DNA of 64,000 bases, from contig NC_062225.1 of NCBI RefSeq assembly GCF_902686445.1, forward strand, positions 91,438,581 to 91,502,580, written 5' to 3'. The position numbers and the translations under genes were made by a program. Shown one piece after another: positions 8,827 to 21,030 of the stretch (the stretch's first letter is position 1; each line of letters starts with the position of its first letter). The stretch comes from Sciurus carolinensis. Taxonomy: Eukaryota; Chordata; Mammalia; Rodentia; Sciuridae. The notes below the pieces were generated by a model. It was not told the origin of the DNA, did no database searches, and worked only from the letters and a program-made list of their open reading frames with translations.

Positions 8827-11220
8827 ACTCTGGACCGTCCGGCTGCCTGGGAGCTGGTGGAAGCTGGAGGAGGGAGCAGGTTACCTATTTTCGCGTGGGC
8901 AGGACTCCTCCGCAGCCCTGTTTAGAAATACATCTCTGATGACCGGCGGGGGAGCGAGGAGCCGGGGGACACAGTCGCTCAGTCTGGAGCTAAATCAGAA
9001 CAAGATGTGTCCAGTCTGGGTTTCCCACCTGGTTGGACCCGGGCTGAAGGAGAAGACGGGACAGAGATGGCGCCAGGCTGTTGGTGGAGCTGGTGCCCGA
9101 GGTGGAGCCCGCTGGACAGTTCTGACGTGGATCTGACCAAATCAACCCTTCTTAGAAAACAGTTTGGCGAAAGTCAATTTCTGAGCTCTGGTGGAGGGCC
9201 AGCCAGGAGCAGGAAGGAGTAAGTCACTACACCAGTCGACCTGGACCAGCCTTTGACCAGCGCAGAGCGCGCGCACAGGCTGCCCCCAGTCCTCAGCAGG
9301 TCTCTGATGTTGTTCTTGCTTCAGAGAGAAAATGAGGAAGCTGGTGGACTCCATGAGGTTCATGCTGCAAACCAAGAGCAGAAGGTGGACTCCTGGCCCG
9401 GTGATGCACGCACAGTGGACGCCTCCTCAGCAGCGGGGAGGAGAGAGCACCCGTCCCCCTGGAGGGTCAGAGTCCTGCCACCTGGCCGGCGCCCTGGGTG
9501 TGGGAGGCCTCAGGAATGGCGCTCGGCAGGCGGGTCTGTGCTCTGTGTGGTCCTGTTGCAGGGGATGCCCTTCCAATGCCAGCGCGACTTCCTTCAGCTG
9601 TTCAGTGAGCCCCACCCAGATTTCAGGTCGGCATCCGTTACTATTTTTTATGACACTTTCCTCTATTCTTTAGACGTTTGGCTCACTCTACTATTCACAT
9701 ATAAAAGTACATAAACTCTGACTCCATTAGATAATGGGACAAATAATTTGCCTTTTAGGGAGAAACCTTTAAAACTACCTATATATTTCAACTTCTGTCA
9801 AATTGCCAAGATACAAAAAAGCTGAGTACACTTTATTTTACATGTAGCAGACATGTACTGCAAAAGCATTTCCCTAGCTGCTTTTAGGTACATCTTGAAG
9901 GTGCATTTCTGCACTTAAATCACCATGGGGCACTATGCTAGTATTCATGGTAACTGTAGACTTGCAAGTTATAACAAAATTGTGATAAATGAAATATCTA
10001 CTTAATAATAGAAAAATATGATGTATAATATATTCATATCTTATACATTTAAAAATTAACTTATTTGTTAAAAAGACATTTTATGTAAGTTTTACAACAA
10101 ATCACCATTGGTAAAAATAATGATTAGTATGTCTGACAAAGCTTTCAAAGAAATAAGGGTTAGAGTTAAATATTTTCTGATATAAATGCAGACAATAAGG
10201 TGGAACATGTGCTAAAGGATCATGTTTTACCAATTCTTTTTCAGATCTTTTGGGGTACGTTGAAAATGATCTTAGCTATTTTTCTAAGTGGAGACGTGCT
10301 GATACACACTAGGACGGGGCAGGAAAGCCTCGGGCAAAGCTTAGTTCTCCCCCAGTTCCTGGACCTCATGGCCTGTCCACGGGTTTCCACAAGCAGGGAG
10401 TGATACCAGGACTCAACCAGGTGACAGGGAACACAGCCTGGCCTCGCTGGGCCAGCCTGGCTGCTGCTGCTGCACTTTTTTGGTGCTGGTGATAAAGATG
10501 ATGGAGGGGTGGGTTTGGTCAAGGATGAAGCCGAACATCTTGGGAATCTCCCTGGGCCTGGAATCACTGGCCTGACACCTGCAGAGGGTGGAGCAGGTCT
10601 CTCTCTTCACCTGTGGGCTCCTCGTCCTTGGGAGAAGTGCCCAGGTCCAGCAAGACGCGTGCGCTGCCTGCCTGGGAGAGGACACTGTCCTGAAGGTCAG
10701 CTTCTGTGACACAGTGAAAACAGCTGGGCGCAGCTCTGCATTTGTCCTCCTGGGCGGCCTTGACCGTTTTCATCTCTTGGTGACAAACAGCAAGTCACAT
10801 ATCCTTCCACAAGATTCGTTCTGTTCTGCAGTCCTGCATCCAGTCTCAACATCCCGTCAGCAAAGCGGAGAGTTTGTCTCCACGTTCCAGTGAGAGACTC
10901 TAGTTAGGATCCGGAGCCCACGTGAAACGCTGCCGCACTTGATGGCAGCACCTTTGAGTGGCCTATAACAGCACAATTGCCTTTGTCAGTGCAAAATAAT
11001 TTGTTCTTAAATCTGAAGTAATAGACAATATAGCTTTTATGAAAAAAAAAAGCATGGACAGCTTTGGAACTGAAGGCACAGCAGCGACATTGAAGCTGTG
11101 TTGTGTCTACATGGGCCAGAATCACACTGTGGCCAGGACAGCAGCAAAGAGATAACACACACCATAGCACTTGTCCCTTAAAAATTCCAGGACCCTGATA
11201 GCAGAATCATCTGTCTCCAC
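8822..11220. other. Unassigned DNA: GC-rich then AT-rich island
   Basis: 8822-9640 is GC-rich with no recognised gene. A good splice-acceptor-like sequence ends at about 9324 (pyrimidine tract then CAG) before a frame encoding MRKLVDSMRFMLQTK at 9332, but no donor or homolog is recognised. 9640-10260 is a sharply AT-rich island that resembles conserved non-coding DNA more than repeats. 10400-10780 has overlapping minus-strand frames, including the peptide KMFGFILDQTHPSIIFITST, that could be pseudogene remains of an unrecognised protein. Confidence 0.4.
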
Positions 11221-11690
11221 CGTCTGTGGGCTGTGAGGGAGCACCAACAGCCCTCGCCGGCTGTTACGCACAATCTAATTAGTGCACTGAGCTTGATTTA
11301 TTGGAGAAATTGTAAATATAAAAACAATCCTAATTTCACAAACCTATTCCTTTGCTGCTGTAAGGAACACTCTGGCTGGGCTGGGTTATTACGTTCCGTT
11401 CTCTTTTTCAGTATTATGTTGCAAGGTACCTTCCCTAATATATCACAGGGACAGGGAAATCATTCTGCAGGACCTGTCCACACATTGCCTGCAATCTGCA
11501 ATCGGAATCAGGATTCCCCGGTCAACAGAGCTGCTTCATTGCAGGTATGAGTGGAATTGAAAAGGGCCACGCCCACTCTGAGCCGGCGCAGAGGACAGAC
11601 CTGCTCTCCAGAGAGATGACCCACGGCTTTTCAGCCTTGGGAGGGAATGCTTGCCATCATTCCTGTGACGTCCTTTGGTGGCTTCTTCTC
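11221..11690. other. AT-rich patch, possible conserved non-coding element
   Basis: Around 11265-11345 the sequence carries a homeodomain-type core (CTAATTAG at 11275-11282) within an AT-rich patch flanked by GC-richer DNA. No gene or named repeat overlaps it. Conservation cannot be measured from one sequence. Confidence 0.3.
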
Positions 11691-11795
11691 CCCTCTCTTC
11701 CCAGTCCTCTCTTATTTTCTACCTCTCCCCCTCCTCCCTCCTCTCATTTCCTGCCCCTCCTCATCTCCTTCTCCTTCTGCTCCTGCTTCTTTGTC
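11690..11795. repeat. Polypyrimidine (CT-rich) tract
   Basis: About 100 bases almost free of purines on the plus strand, built from TCTCC, CTCCT and TTCTCC words. It has potential for triplex or unusual structure. Several overlapping Ser/Leu/Pro-rich frames arise from it. Confidence 0.85.
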
Positions 11796-12844
11796 TTTGT
11801 CTCAGCAAGGCTGGGGACTGTGGAAGGCTGGGGACTGTGGCCACCCTCTTCCATCTGAACAATGGACTTGTTAAGAAGCGTGGGATGCGTGTATTGTTAG
11901 CTGGCAGAATTGACCTTGGACGAGAAAGAGTTCTGCAGCCTGGCCTCTCTGTGACTTGAAGACCTCCTGTAGGTTTGCTCATTCCCTGGCTTCACTGAGG
12001 GCCTGGTATGCAGATTGAACAGGTGACTGCCCATGTGATCTAGTGCCTCGGTTTGAGGAGTCCCTGGAAATTCAGCATGTGCAGGCATACAAGTGCTTTC
12101 AAAGGGATTGACCAAAACTTGGCCTTTTGGCTAATGCTCCATGGGACAGGTGGCAATAGTGGTTCAGAGTAAGTTGTTTTGAAAGAAGGGAAAACACCCC
12201 AGGGTGCAGTGTTATAGGAAAGTCCTCAAGGGGAAATAGGAGTCAGGCTGGGCAACACAGTGCCAGAGGTTTCTCCCTCCGCCTCCCCATCGGGACCAGG
12301 ATCAGTTCAGGGTTCGCTGCTATCACGGTAGAGCAAAACAGTAGCTTGGGTGTAAAGCAGTTTTTAAAAAGTGTTCACAGTTGTTTCACACACCTCTTCT
12401 CTAGAGATCCAGACTGACTGTCCCTCCTTAACTGTGGCGGAACAGAGTGTGCAACTTCTCGACTCGTTTCTGCTTCCTCCTCACTCTCTGGAATCACCAG
12501 CTCTGGAGCAGCCAGCCGCCATGTCTGGATGCCACAAGTCTCCGGGCCTACTCTTGTGCCACCCTGGCTGTGCGCCCTCCAACCCTGCCAGCCTGGTGAC
12601 AGCAGCCTTGACCAACATCTGAAACAGGTAGAAAGTGTTTTGTCTTGTTTTTGAACATGGAATAGGGATGTCAATCCAAGGTGAGCCAGGAGAGGTGCGT
12701 TCAGGGAGGTCTAGAGACACCAGCTTGTGAAATCCTGAAGTGTCTAAAGACAGCATGTGATGCTGTACATATCATTCCATTTCTTTCAGATTTTCTATGT
12801 TTGAAGCACATCAGATCAAGGCTAATGACCAATATTAGGGCTCC
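11796..12844. other. Unassigned DNA
   Basis: No recognisable gene or repeat. Small frames on both strands, such as 12375-12674 minus and 12371-12622 plus, overlap each other completely and are probably chance. Confidence 0.45.
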
Positions 12845-13183
12845 AAATATTGGTGTCCACCCCCAAATTCAGATGCTGAAACTTCATCTTGAATGGAATG
12901 ATGTTAGGAGACAGGCCTTCTGAGGAGGTGGTTAAGTTGCAAGGACTCTGAATTAATGAATGGGATTATTGCCCTTGCAAAAGAGAGCCAAGGGCACAGG
13001 CTTGCCCTTATGCCACATCAGGACACAGTGGAAGCACAGAGCCAACTGTCACAAGATATTTAGTTGGGTGGTGCTTCCATCTTGGACCGTCCAGTCTTCA
13101 GCAGCAGAGCAGGAGAGGTCTGGGGCCTCTGGACGTCACAGCCTGAGCTATCTTGCTGCAACAGCAGGAACAGACTAAGCCAG
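12845..13183 (+). mobile_element. MaLR-type LTR (MLT1-like), solo
   Basis: The order of words follows the old mammalian MaLR LTR consensus: an early CCCAAATTCAGATGCTGAA; then GGAATGATGTTAGGAGACAG; then TGAATGGGATTATTGCCCTT followed by GCAAAAGAG (old polyadenylation/TATA-like zone); then CACATCAGGACACAG; and an end with GGAACAGACTAAGCCAG. No internal retroviral sequence flanks it, so it is a solo LTR. Confidence 0.7.
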
Positions 13184-13340
13184 CACCCAACCCCAATGAC
13201 TCATGTGTCTTTAGGGTTCCAAAGGCCAAACTTAAAATGTGTTGTGACTTCTTCATTGTTATTATCAAACACATCGGTCTTACAAAATTTGTGCGACAGT
13301 CTACTAATGATTTTCATTTTTTAAATAGTCTTTTCCCTTC

Positions 13341-13530
13341 ATTCTTTTTAGTCAGCATGACAGTAGAGGGTATTTTGACATATACATACGTGGAGAATAA
13401 CTTCCCATTCTTGTGGTTGTACATGACGTGGAGTTACGCTGGCGTGTGCTCATACATGAACACAGGAGAGTTGATGTTCAGTTCCTTCTACCGCCTTTCC
13501 CATTCCCATCCCCTCTCCTTCCCATCCCCC
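13341..13530 (-). mobile_element. L1 3'-end fragment, squirrel type
   Basis: A T-rich stretch is followed by CATGACAGTAGAGGGTATTT, then TTCTTGTGGTTGTACATGAC and a C-rich end with TTCCCATTCCCATCCCC. Read on the minus strand this is the L1 3' UTR type found in many copies in squirrel genomes, as I recall it. It is 5'-truncated, as is usual for L1. Confidence 0.65.
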
Positions 13531-14289
13531 CTGTCGTTAATGATTTTCCGCAGAAGTAATTGCCGTTGCTGCTGCAGCCGCTGTAGCCAGCTCAGAGGAG
13601 GCCGCAGACCAGCAGGGTCCACCTCACTCTGACTCAGCTTCTGCGTTCCCTCTCACTCTCAGGTGACAATCGTGTCCTCGTGAACACCTGCTTATTCTTA
13701 TTACTATCTGCTCAACAGGGACAGCACTGAGGTCTCGCTTCCGCGCTGGGTTGCCGTGTTCGGATCTCACGCACCAACGTGGAGCAGAACCACTCCTCTG
13801 TTTTGTGCAAGGACTTGGCCCTTATCACCCTCCTCCTGTCCTACTCGCAGACCTTAATACCCACACAGCCAGCCTCTTCCCGTCTCCCTGCACACCTCTC
13901 CCCGAAGCCCCTGCTCACTCCACACGCAAAGAGCACTTCCCATCTTGCTGGGCACGAACTCAGGCAGCGTGGAGCCTTCTGGCACTAGACCTGCCCATTC
14001 TGAGGAATGTGCTCTTCACCCTCAAAGAGCACGTTTGGAAACAGATAAAACCAGACCATTATTACCAGAGCAGTGAAACCTAAGGGAGGTTAGTCCAAGG
14101 TAGGGTGAACCAAAGGGGGAAGTCCTAAGAGGTAGCATCAAGGCAGGGGTGAGGGGAGTTTGACCTGGACTGGGATGGACACAGTGGCACCCCCTAATTC
14201 ATGGGGATGCACTCCAACACCACTGTGCACACCTGGGCCACAGCTGGGGCTGGACCATAGGTCGGCTGCCGTCTTCCCTAGACCTTCAT
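13531..14289. other. Unassigned DNA
   Basis: No gene or repeat recognised. Plus-strand frames at 13751-14083 and 13779-13988 overlap in different phases with no family match. Confidence 0.45.
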
Positions 14290-14492
14290 AGATATGATAC
14301 ATTTAATTTACAAATTAGGCACAGTAGGAAATTAGCAATAACTAATAGCAATATAGAATACTTACAATATGCCGTAATAAAATTCAGTTAACATTATGAC
14401 TTGCTCAGCTCTGACATTTAGCATTTTCAACCGCGGTTAACCATAAGTAACTGAAACGGTGGAAGTCAAAGTACAGAGCGGGGAACACTGTG
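14290..14492 (+). mobile_element. Tigger-type (TcMar) DNA transposon remnant, 3' end
   Basis: AGGCACAGTAGGAAATTAGC and AATAACTAATAGCAATATAG at 14317-14354 match the subterminal part of Tigger elements. The terminal part follows: CAACCGCGGTTAACC at about 14429, then AACTGAAACGGTGGAAGTC, then GCGGGGAACACTGTGT as a degraded terminal inverted repeat. The internal transposase region is absent. Confidence 0.65.
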
Positions 14493-17119
14493 TGGGGGCT
14501 TCCCCCGGAACAAGGAGGCTGACGGTGCTCCCGGAAGACCACTTCCACGGAGAAGGGAGGCCTGCGTGGGGACTGGAGGCTTGAGGTCAGCAGAGACTCC
14601 TGGTCACAGAGGAACCGAGTTAGTGGACCTGACCCTGGGGCCAGGGCAGGGAGACTCCACTCCAAGGTCACGGATTCCATCATTACAAAGGGAAGAATTT
14701 TAGGCCAAGGGAGTGACACATTTCCATGTTTAACAATGTAGAAATAAAGTTCATAAGTCCAGCTTAATTAATTTTAAGCTTAAAAGTGCATTTTAAAGTA
14801 ACCTGAGTGATATTTGCTATGAAATTTAGGGCATTTTGACGTTTATGCACAAAATGAGGATCTGGGAACATGACAAACAAAGGTGCCGCCTCGTACCCCA
14901 CCTCGGAGCGAGGCTGGGGCAGCCCGGGTCTAGGTGGGACTTGCTTATGTTCGTCCACGGGCAATTTACTACAGGGTGATCTCACTAATTTTGGCTAAAG
15001 TGTCCAGGATGCTTTAAAACCCACTTTTGCTGTGCTTGGAGGCCAACGCACGTGAAAGGCTTCTGCAGGTGGTGGGTCGTCTGTGCTGACAGCATGTGGA
15101 GACTGATGTGACAATCCACAGGAATACACGTGAACGCTCTGTTCATGCTTCGAGGGGACAGTCTCCTTTGGCTCAGGCGACACCCAGCTGCAAGCCGAAG
15201 ACAACAATCACCAGAAGACACGCCACAGAGAGAAGCATTGCTCGGCACCAGGAGCACAAAGATGTCCTCTGTCCTGGCCACGGAGAGCCCATAGGATGTG
15301 CAAATAAATGCAGGAAACAACGAGCGCGGGCTCCAGGCTTCCCTGCTCCCGTGTTTTCCACACCTGCAGCTCGTGGAGTTAGTCAGACGTGGACCTCGGC
15401 TTTGGAAGACGTTTCTGTTTCCGCCCTGGCTTCTCTGGTCGGCTTCAGCAGATGTTCCAGTCATTGTCGGTTGTGCTAAACTTGTTGCCTTCAACTGAAT
15501 TCGTGGTGTGACAGAGCGGGTGGGCTACCTTTGTATTAGCGGGACGCTCTCGTGTTGGAGAGAAAGTACGCATCTGCTGGGGTCCTCGTGCTGCCTTCCT
15601 TCATTGTCTTAGTCAATCAACCAACCAACGTTTATGGAGAAAGTAGGGTTTGCCAAGCCCTCCGCTGGGCCCCCGGGACATAAATATGCAAGGGTCACTG
15701 CAGAGCCGCAGTGTAGGAGGCCGACAGCAGCATCGCCACCTGCAGCAGGCTTCCTGGAGGTGCGTGGTGCTTCCCGAAGTGGTACGTGGGTACCATCGAT
15801 GTGTGTGCCTGTGGTGGGCGGGAGCACCTACCTTCACCCGCTCCGTGATCTCTGGAACAGCAGTTCTCAGGGAAAGAGGAGCGTCAATCAAACCGTTGGT
15901 GGAAGCTTTTCCAAACTACAGAAGCTGCCTGCAGGCTCTCCCGACCACGTCCGGGTGTCAGAGCTGTGGAGCAGGGATTGTCGGCTGCGGCTCGCTTGGC
16001 CCTTCCCTGCAACGAGACACCTGGCAAGGTCTGAAGACACTGCCGCCACCTCTGGGCTTCTGGCCTCCGGCAGATACTGGCTGGGGATGTTGTCCAGTAC
16101 CCTACAAGGCACGGACCAGTCTCCCACAACCATCAGCAGACACATCAGCAAAGCCAAGGTGAAGACCTGCCATGAGGACTTGGGTGGGTGGTTCTGCCAG
16201 CTGCAGGGGGGTAGCTGTTTCTAGAACATCAAGAAATCTGTCTTGAGCAGCGGTTCTCTCCTGGGTCAAGATCTCTTCTCCGATCCCAGATTAAAAGGTC
16301 CCTGATGTCCAACCATTTCTGAATGTAGAGATGCCTCAGCCTCCCCAGGGGTCCTCCCAACCTGTGGACCAGACAGTCCTCTGTTAAGCAGTGATGGCTT
16401 TGGGGTTCTGGCCATGCTGTTCCGGCATGTTCCCCTGCTGCCCCATCTGTTTGTCTCTGAGTTGGAATTCCCCACCCCTCTCACCAAGTGGCCTCGATTC
16501 CTAAAGTCAAGCTTGGATGGCCTGGGTTTTAGTGACTCTGGTTTTTGGGGAGACTGAAAAGGTAAGCTTGTGTTTTGCCAATTACCGTCCCCTTGGTTCT
16601 GCTGCTTCTGCGATTGCTCAGGCCTGAGGTCCATGCCCATTCGAGCCCCTCCACAAGGCTGGAGGAGAGGCTGCACCTTCATGGTCGGGAGCTCTGACCT
16701 CCGAGCGTCCGTCCTTCCGTTTTCCCTTCTTACTGGTCGGCCCTTCCCTCTGCATAACATGCTCGCCGTTGGCTGGGTGACTGGGAATGCTTGTTACAGT
16801 TCACAAACGTCCTGGCAGCTCAGCAGCCATTCTAAATCGGCTTAATAGCACTATTCAAAATAATACTAATCGTTGTCTAATAAACTATGAAAAGGTCGAC
16901 AAGGTCTCTTTTGACACGTCAAGTATTGAACCCTGAGAGGACTTGCCTTCCTTATTACCTGTCTGTGTGCCTTGGCTTCCCATTGTCTCAGGCAGGCGCA
17001 CGTGATGTGAGGCAGGACAGCAGTGCTGTGATGACCCGCGTGTGTTGTCCTCCCGCCTGCCGGTCCTTTGGGTGAATGGTGGCGTGGCGGTAACACCAGG
17101 CTCTGAAAGCACAGATGTC
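14493..17119. other. Unassigned DNA
   Basis: About 2.6 kb with no repeat I can name. Frames up to 196 codons exist (15634-16224 plus, 14985-15494 minus, 15650-16162 plus). They overlap each other on both strands over the same bases, which argues against any of them being real. 14700-14870 is AT-rich. Confidence 0.45.
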
Positions 17120-17235
17120 AGCATCTCCCCCGGTTTATTTGGCTGATGAGGACACCATACATTAGAAAACTTACTCAGTGTTTCCCAAGTCCATATAGTA
17201 AGCAGAAAAGCTGGAGTCTGCACCCAGTCTGTCGA
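17120..17235 (+). mobile_element. MIR SINE fragment
   Basis: ACTCAGTGTTTCCCAAGTCC then ATATAGTAAGCAGAAAAGCTGG and CTGCACCCAGTCTG follow the MIR core order (protection of the word order: TTGCCCAAGGTCAC, AGCTAGTAAG, then GAACCCAGGTCTG). The copy is highly diverged, as expected for a Mesozoic repeat. A weaker similar word string occurs at 17700-17755. Confidence 0.6.
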
Positions 17236-18067
17236 GATCCCGACGACCAGTGAGGGGCTTGCTGTGAATGAAATCGTCTTTCTTTGTATTTTATCATATG
17301 AAAAAAATCGTGTTCTAAAATGTCAAGTGAAAGCGTTGAAAGTCCTCAGGACTACTACAGGAAACAACATAAAGGTACGCAGACCACAGGCCCTGGTTGT
17401 CCAACGCCACGGTCCACTGCCCACCCTGAGCCTGTCCTGGGTGTCACAGGTAAAGGAAGGGCACACTGGCATTTGCATGAGCTCCCAGACCCGTCCTCTG
17501 AGTTTCGCTCCTTCATGTAGAGATGCAGACACAGAATTGGGTGTTATTCTCTTTCATGATGTTTGCTCGGCATAAAGTACTTCCTGGGAACAGTGCTTGT
17601 CACGTTTAGAGATGTGGGCGAATTCCTCCTCTTGTGTTGTTCACATAAATATCACAAGTGGATATTTGAAATTTAGCAATGTCGGTATTTATATAAAAAT
17701 AGAATGACTGTGGGTAACTTGACCCGAGGTCACAGGCTTACTCGGACTATGCAGCCTATTAACGAGATGTCTGCCTTTGATTATTTAATTGCCCATGCAC
17801 CTTCTTAGGGCCAGAGCTGGGCTTGATTCTTGGTGAAATACGTGGGACTTGTGTTCAGTCTTGGAAGATCTGCTAACAGTGCAGTGCCGGCCCTGCTCCA
17901 GGATTGGTGGGGCTTTTGTGTGCTGCACCTCCCTCCACCTGGCCTGAATCTGCACTTGCTACCGACCTCACCACCGCGATGTCAAAGGAAGACCACACTC
18001 ACTTAGGAATTGCAGAATCCTGCTGTGAAACACGCTGGTGTCAATGGAAATTTCAGGTTCTACAATT
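17236..18067. other. Unassigned DNA
   Basis: No gene recognised. A possible second MIR core is present at about 17700-17755 (AACTTGACCCGAGGTCACAG). Confidence 0.4.
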
Positions 18068-18288
18068 CTTTTTTTGTTTTTTTTTTTTTGGTACCAGAGG
18101 TTGAACCCAGAGGTGCTTAACCACTGAGCCAAATCCCCAGCCCTTTTTCATATTTTATTTAAGAGACAGAGTCTCACTGAGTTGCTTAGGGCCTCACTAA
18201 GTTGCTAAGGTTGGCCTTGAACTTGTGATCCTCCTGCCTCGGTTTCCCCAGTTGCTGAGATTACAGGCACGCACCACTGCACCCAGCA
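18068..18288 (-). mobile_element. Dimeric SINE (B1-like plus ID-like), nearly complete
   Basis: On the minus strand it starts with a 7SL/B1-like left half (GCTGGGTGCAGTGGTGCGTG, CCTGTAATCTCAGC) and passes through GTTCAAGGCCAACCTTAGC. It then has the tRNA-derived ID half with a box B-like GGTTCAACCTCTGG and ends in a long A tail (the T run at 18068-18089). Length about 220 bp. This B1-dID architecture is a hallmark of the squirrel-related rodent clade. The sequence GTTCTA near both ends may be the remains of a target-site duplication. Confidence 0.92.
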
Positions 18289-18943
18289 GCTTCCAAAGTT
18301 CTAACTATTTCCACCAGCTCTGAGGGTCACCTGCCAGGGAGGGAGTCAGACAGCTGCCTCTCCATGTCCAGCCAGGCACCTGTCCCCACACAGGACCTGA
18401 CTCTGCATCTGTGGTCACCGAGTCCCTGGCTGAAGGCTCTGCTCCACAGGGTCCTACTGTCCTGCCCTGGGGAGATTCCTTTGCAAAGCCTTGTGTTCCC
18501 AGGCCCTCTGTTTCCTCCTCTAGAGCTAGAGACCCTCAGCGGACAGGGCCTCCCCCAACACCCTCCCCGCACACTCCAGGGGGAAGAGGAAGGGGTTCTG
18601 CACGTCTTCCTGCCCCAGGCTCCACTAGGCGCCCTCAGACTGTCACAAGATTTTTGGGAAAAGCTCTAGCCTGGCAGTGATCATGAAGCAGCTGCTCCTG
18701 TGTCTCCGCTCGTCCTCAGGCAGGGAGCAAGGAAGCAGGCATTATGAGGCCAAACCGTTATTTTTTCCTAAGAAGTAACAGAGTGGTGTATCACGTCGAG
18801 GGAAGACCATTATTCCTCAGCGTGGCTTTGTGTATGCGTCCATCCCGGCTGCTCTCTGGGCTGCGTTCCCCCAGTAGCTGAGAACACTGTGCGTCCATGG
18901 CCAAGTGGAACACTTCCAGGTCCAATTATTTTAGATTCTCTCC
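18289..18943. other. Unassigned GC-rich DNA
   Basis: No gene recognised. Overlapping short frames at 18327-18680 on both strands have no family match. Confidence 0.45.
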
Positions 18944-19392
18944 TAGTTTTTCATCTCTGTGACAAAATACCTGAGAACAAACAATGTGAAGAGTGAGGAT
19001 TTATTCTGGCTGGCAGTTTCAGAGGCTTCAGTCCATAGTCAGCAGTTTCCATTGTTTCTGAACCTGAAACAAGGCAGAGCATCACAGCAGAAGGATGCGG
19101 CAGGACCAAGCTGCTCAACGCTTGGTGCCCAGGAAGCCGGGAAGATAGAGAGGAAGGTCTGGGACAAACAAGACAGAGTTGTCCATGGTGCACCCCAAGT
19201 CCCCACTCCATCCAGTCCCTTCTCCTATGTTTCCACCAAGTCCCAAGAGTATTCCACTGTGAATTCGTCAATGGGTCAGCCCATGGACCAGGGCAGAGCC
19301 CTCATGATCCTAACACCTCCTCCAACCTCCACTCTGCTCCCTGATACACTGGGGACCAATGTTCAATGCCTGAGCCTCTGGGGCTGTGCTAG
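18944..19392 (-). mobile_element. MaLR-type LTR, solo
   Basis: TTTTTCATCTCTGTGACAAA, ACCTGAGAACAAAC, GGATTTATTCTGGCTGGCAG and TTTCAGAGGCTTCAGTCC are the reverse complement of a MaLR LTR 3' end. The 5' end of the LTR is recognised at ACACTGGGGACCAATGTTCAA (19347-19367). The 179-codon plus-strand frame at 18959-19498 is LTR sequence and not a gene. Confidence 0.75.
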
Positions 19393-21030
19393 AGGTAAGC
19401 CATGGTGGTTCCAAGATGGGAACCTACTGGAGAGGCGAGGGGAGCTTCCAGGCATCGCACCACACCAGGATAAGTACAGGGACCTTTTGGGTTTCTGACC
19501 CTCACTCTTCTTCCTCCCAAGAGACTCCAGAAGCTGGAGCGCTGACTCACCTCTTCTCCTTAGCTGCGGAACTTTAAGTCTTGCGTCCTCTGTGGACTCC
19601 CTCCAGAGTCTGTGAACCACAGCTCAACCTGCTTGCTCTCGAGCGCTGGCCCGTACGCTGGCTGTGGCTGCAGAAGTGCCCAGGCTTGGTGCTAAGCTAG
19701 CTTCAAAGACCCTTGCTGCCCTGCCAGGCCACCAGCCTCTATGCCTGGTAGTGCCCAGGGCCTCTGAGACAGGAACCTCTCCGTCATGCTCCTGGCTCTG
19801 AACCTTCCAAGGATCTCAGCCCGGGGTCCCCTCTCCTTTATAACGCTTTCACCCTCCCATTGCTCTCTTCATCCCACACAGGGTGGGTCTGGGGTTTCTG
19901 GGTCAGGTTGGGAGACCTGGATGCCTGCTCTGTGCTTTTGCTCCTTTGTGTCACTGCAGTCCAGAGGTTCTCCATCTGCTGGACACTTGGGCAGGCTCCC
20001 ACCTGGGTGGCGTGAAGTCAGCTCCTCACCCGCACCCTGGATCCTCCTCCCTCTTCCATGGCCTTCGGTCCTGCTTGTTGGGCCATTGACCCGTGTGTGC
20101 TACTGAGTGTGCTGCTGAGTCTGGCTGTTACTACCAAGATATCACTTGCGTCTTCTTTTTCTAGACTGTTCTTAAGGTTCTTAAGTCACTTAGCTTGGTC
20201 CCCTTCTTTGTCGACACTGTGGTCATTGCTGGGAAGTTTCACTTCTGGGCCCTCCACCCACTATGCTGTGTCGTTTGGTTCCAGCAGGGCACGTGGGCCC
20301 GTGGTGGTGCCTGGTGCCTGACTCCTGGCTCCCTTCTCATCTCCTTTGCCAGCTTAAACTCCTGCCACGCTGGACGACAGAAGCAAGGCAGAGAGGCAGT
20401 CCATCAGCTAATTGAAAAGTTGGAGTGAGCGGGGAGTCGGAAAGCTGATGTGATATGTCTTCAATATTTTATTATCACATAAAAGATATAAATTTACACT
20501 GATTTGCAAAGTTCTGATGTAGTGCCAAGAACTCTGAGTGCAGATCAGCTGCTTGGAGTTGTGCATCGTTTTTCTTACATAAACCACAAATGTAATTCCT
20601 CCTATATAATTTCCAGATTTGGTGCTTACAGGGGATGCGATGCGAGTCAACTCCACGATGCTGGAAGTTTCCTGGCCCTTTCCTCAGGCTTCTGGGCTGT
20701 GGGTGCTCATGCTCAATTTACATCTTTCTCTTCCATTTTCATACATGACTAGTTTCCTTGGCATTTAATTCCACTGTGGCAAAATCATGACCCCTTGCCT
20801 AAGCAGGCCTGAGAACAGAGAGAACTGCCTCCTCGGGAGCAAGTAACTGACCTGGTAAGAGCAGAAATGGGAGCGAGGACTCTGGATGGGCCTGCTGACA
20901 GGGCTCACCGGCCTGGATGTCAGTGAGCTGATCAGGTGAGGCGTCCGGTGCACCTAGAGCTCCCGGGACGCTCTGATCTGCAATTGCTCACCACATCCTC
21001 TGCCTGAAATGCTCGACGTGGCTTTTGCTT
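19393..21030. other. Unassigned DNA
   Basis: No named gene or repeat. 19700-20400 is pyrimidine-rich and GC-rich and vaguely resembles L2 LINE sequence, but not enough to call. 20440-20680 is AT-rich. Confidence 0.4.

Noticed and set aside
8647..8925. Cys/Val-rich open frame
   Set aside because: Made by the second TG-rich array.
9325..9430. Exon beginning after a splice-acceptor-like sequence (MRKLVDSMRFMLQTK)
   Set aside because: No donor with a matching frame, no homolog recalled, and the frame changes character after about 20 residues.
15634..16224. 196-codon plus-strand open frame
   Set aside because: Another plus frame of 170 codons and two minus frames cover the same bases, and there is no recognisable domain.
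18959..19498. 179-codon plus-strand open frame
   Set aside because: Most of it is antisense to a MaLR LTR.
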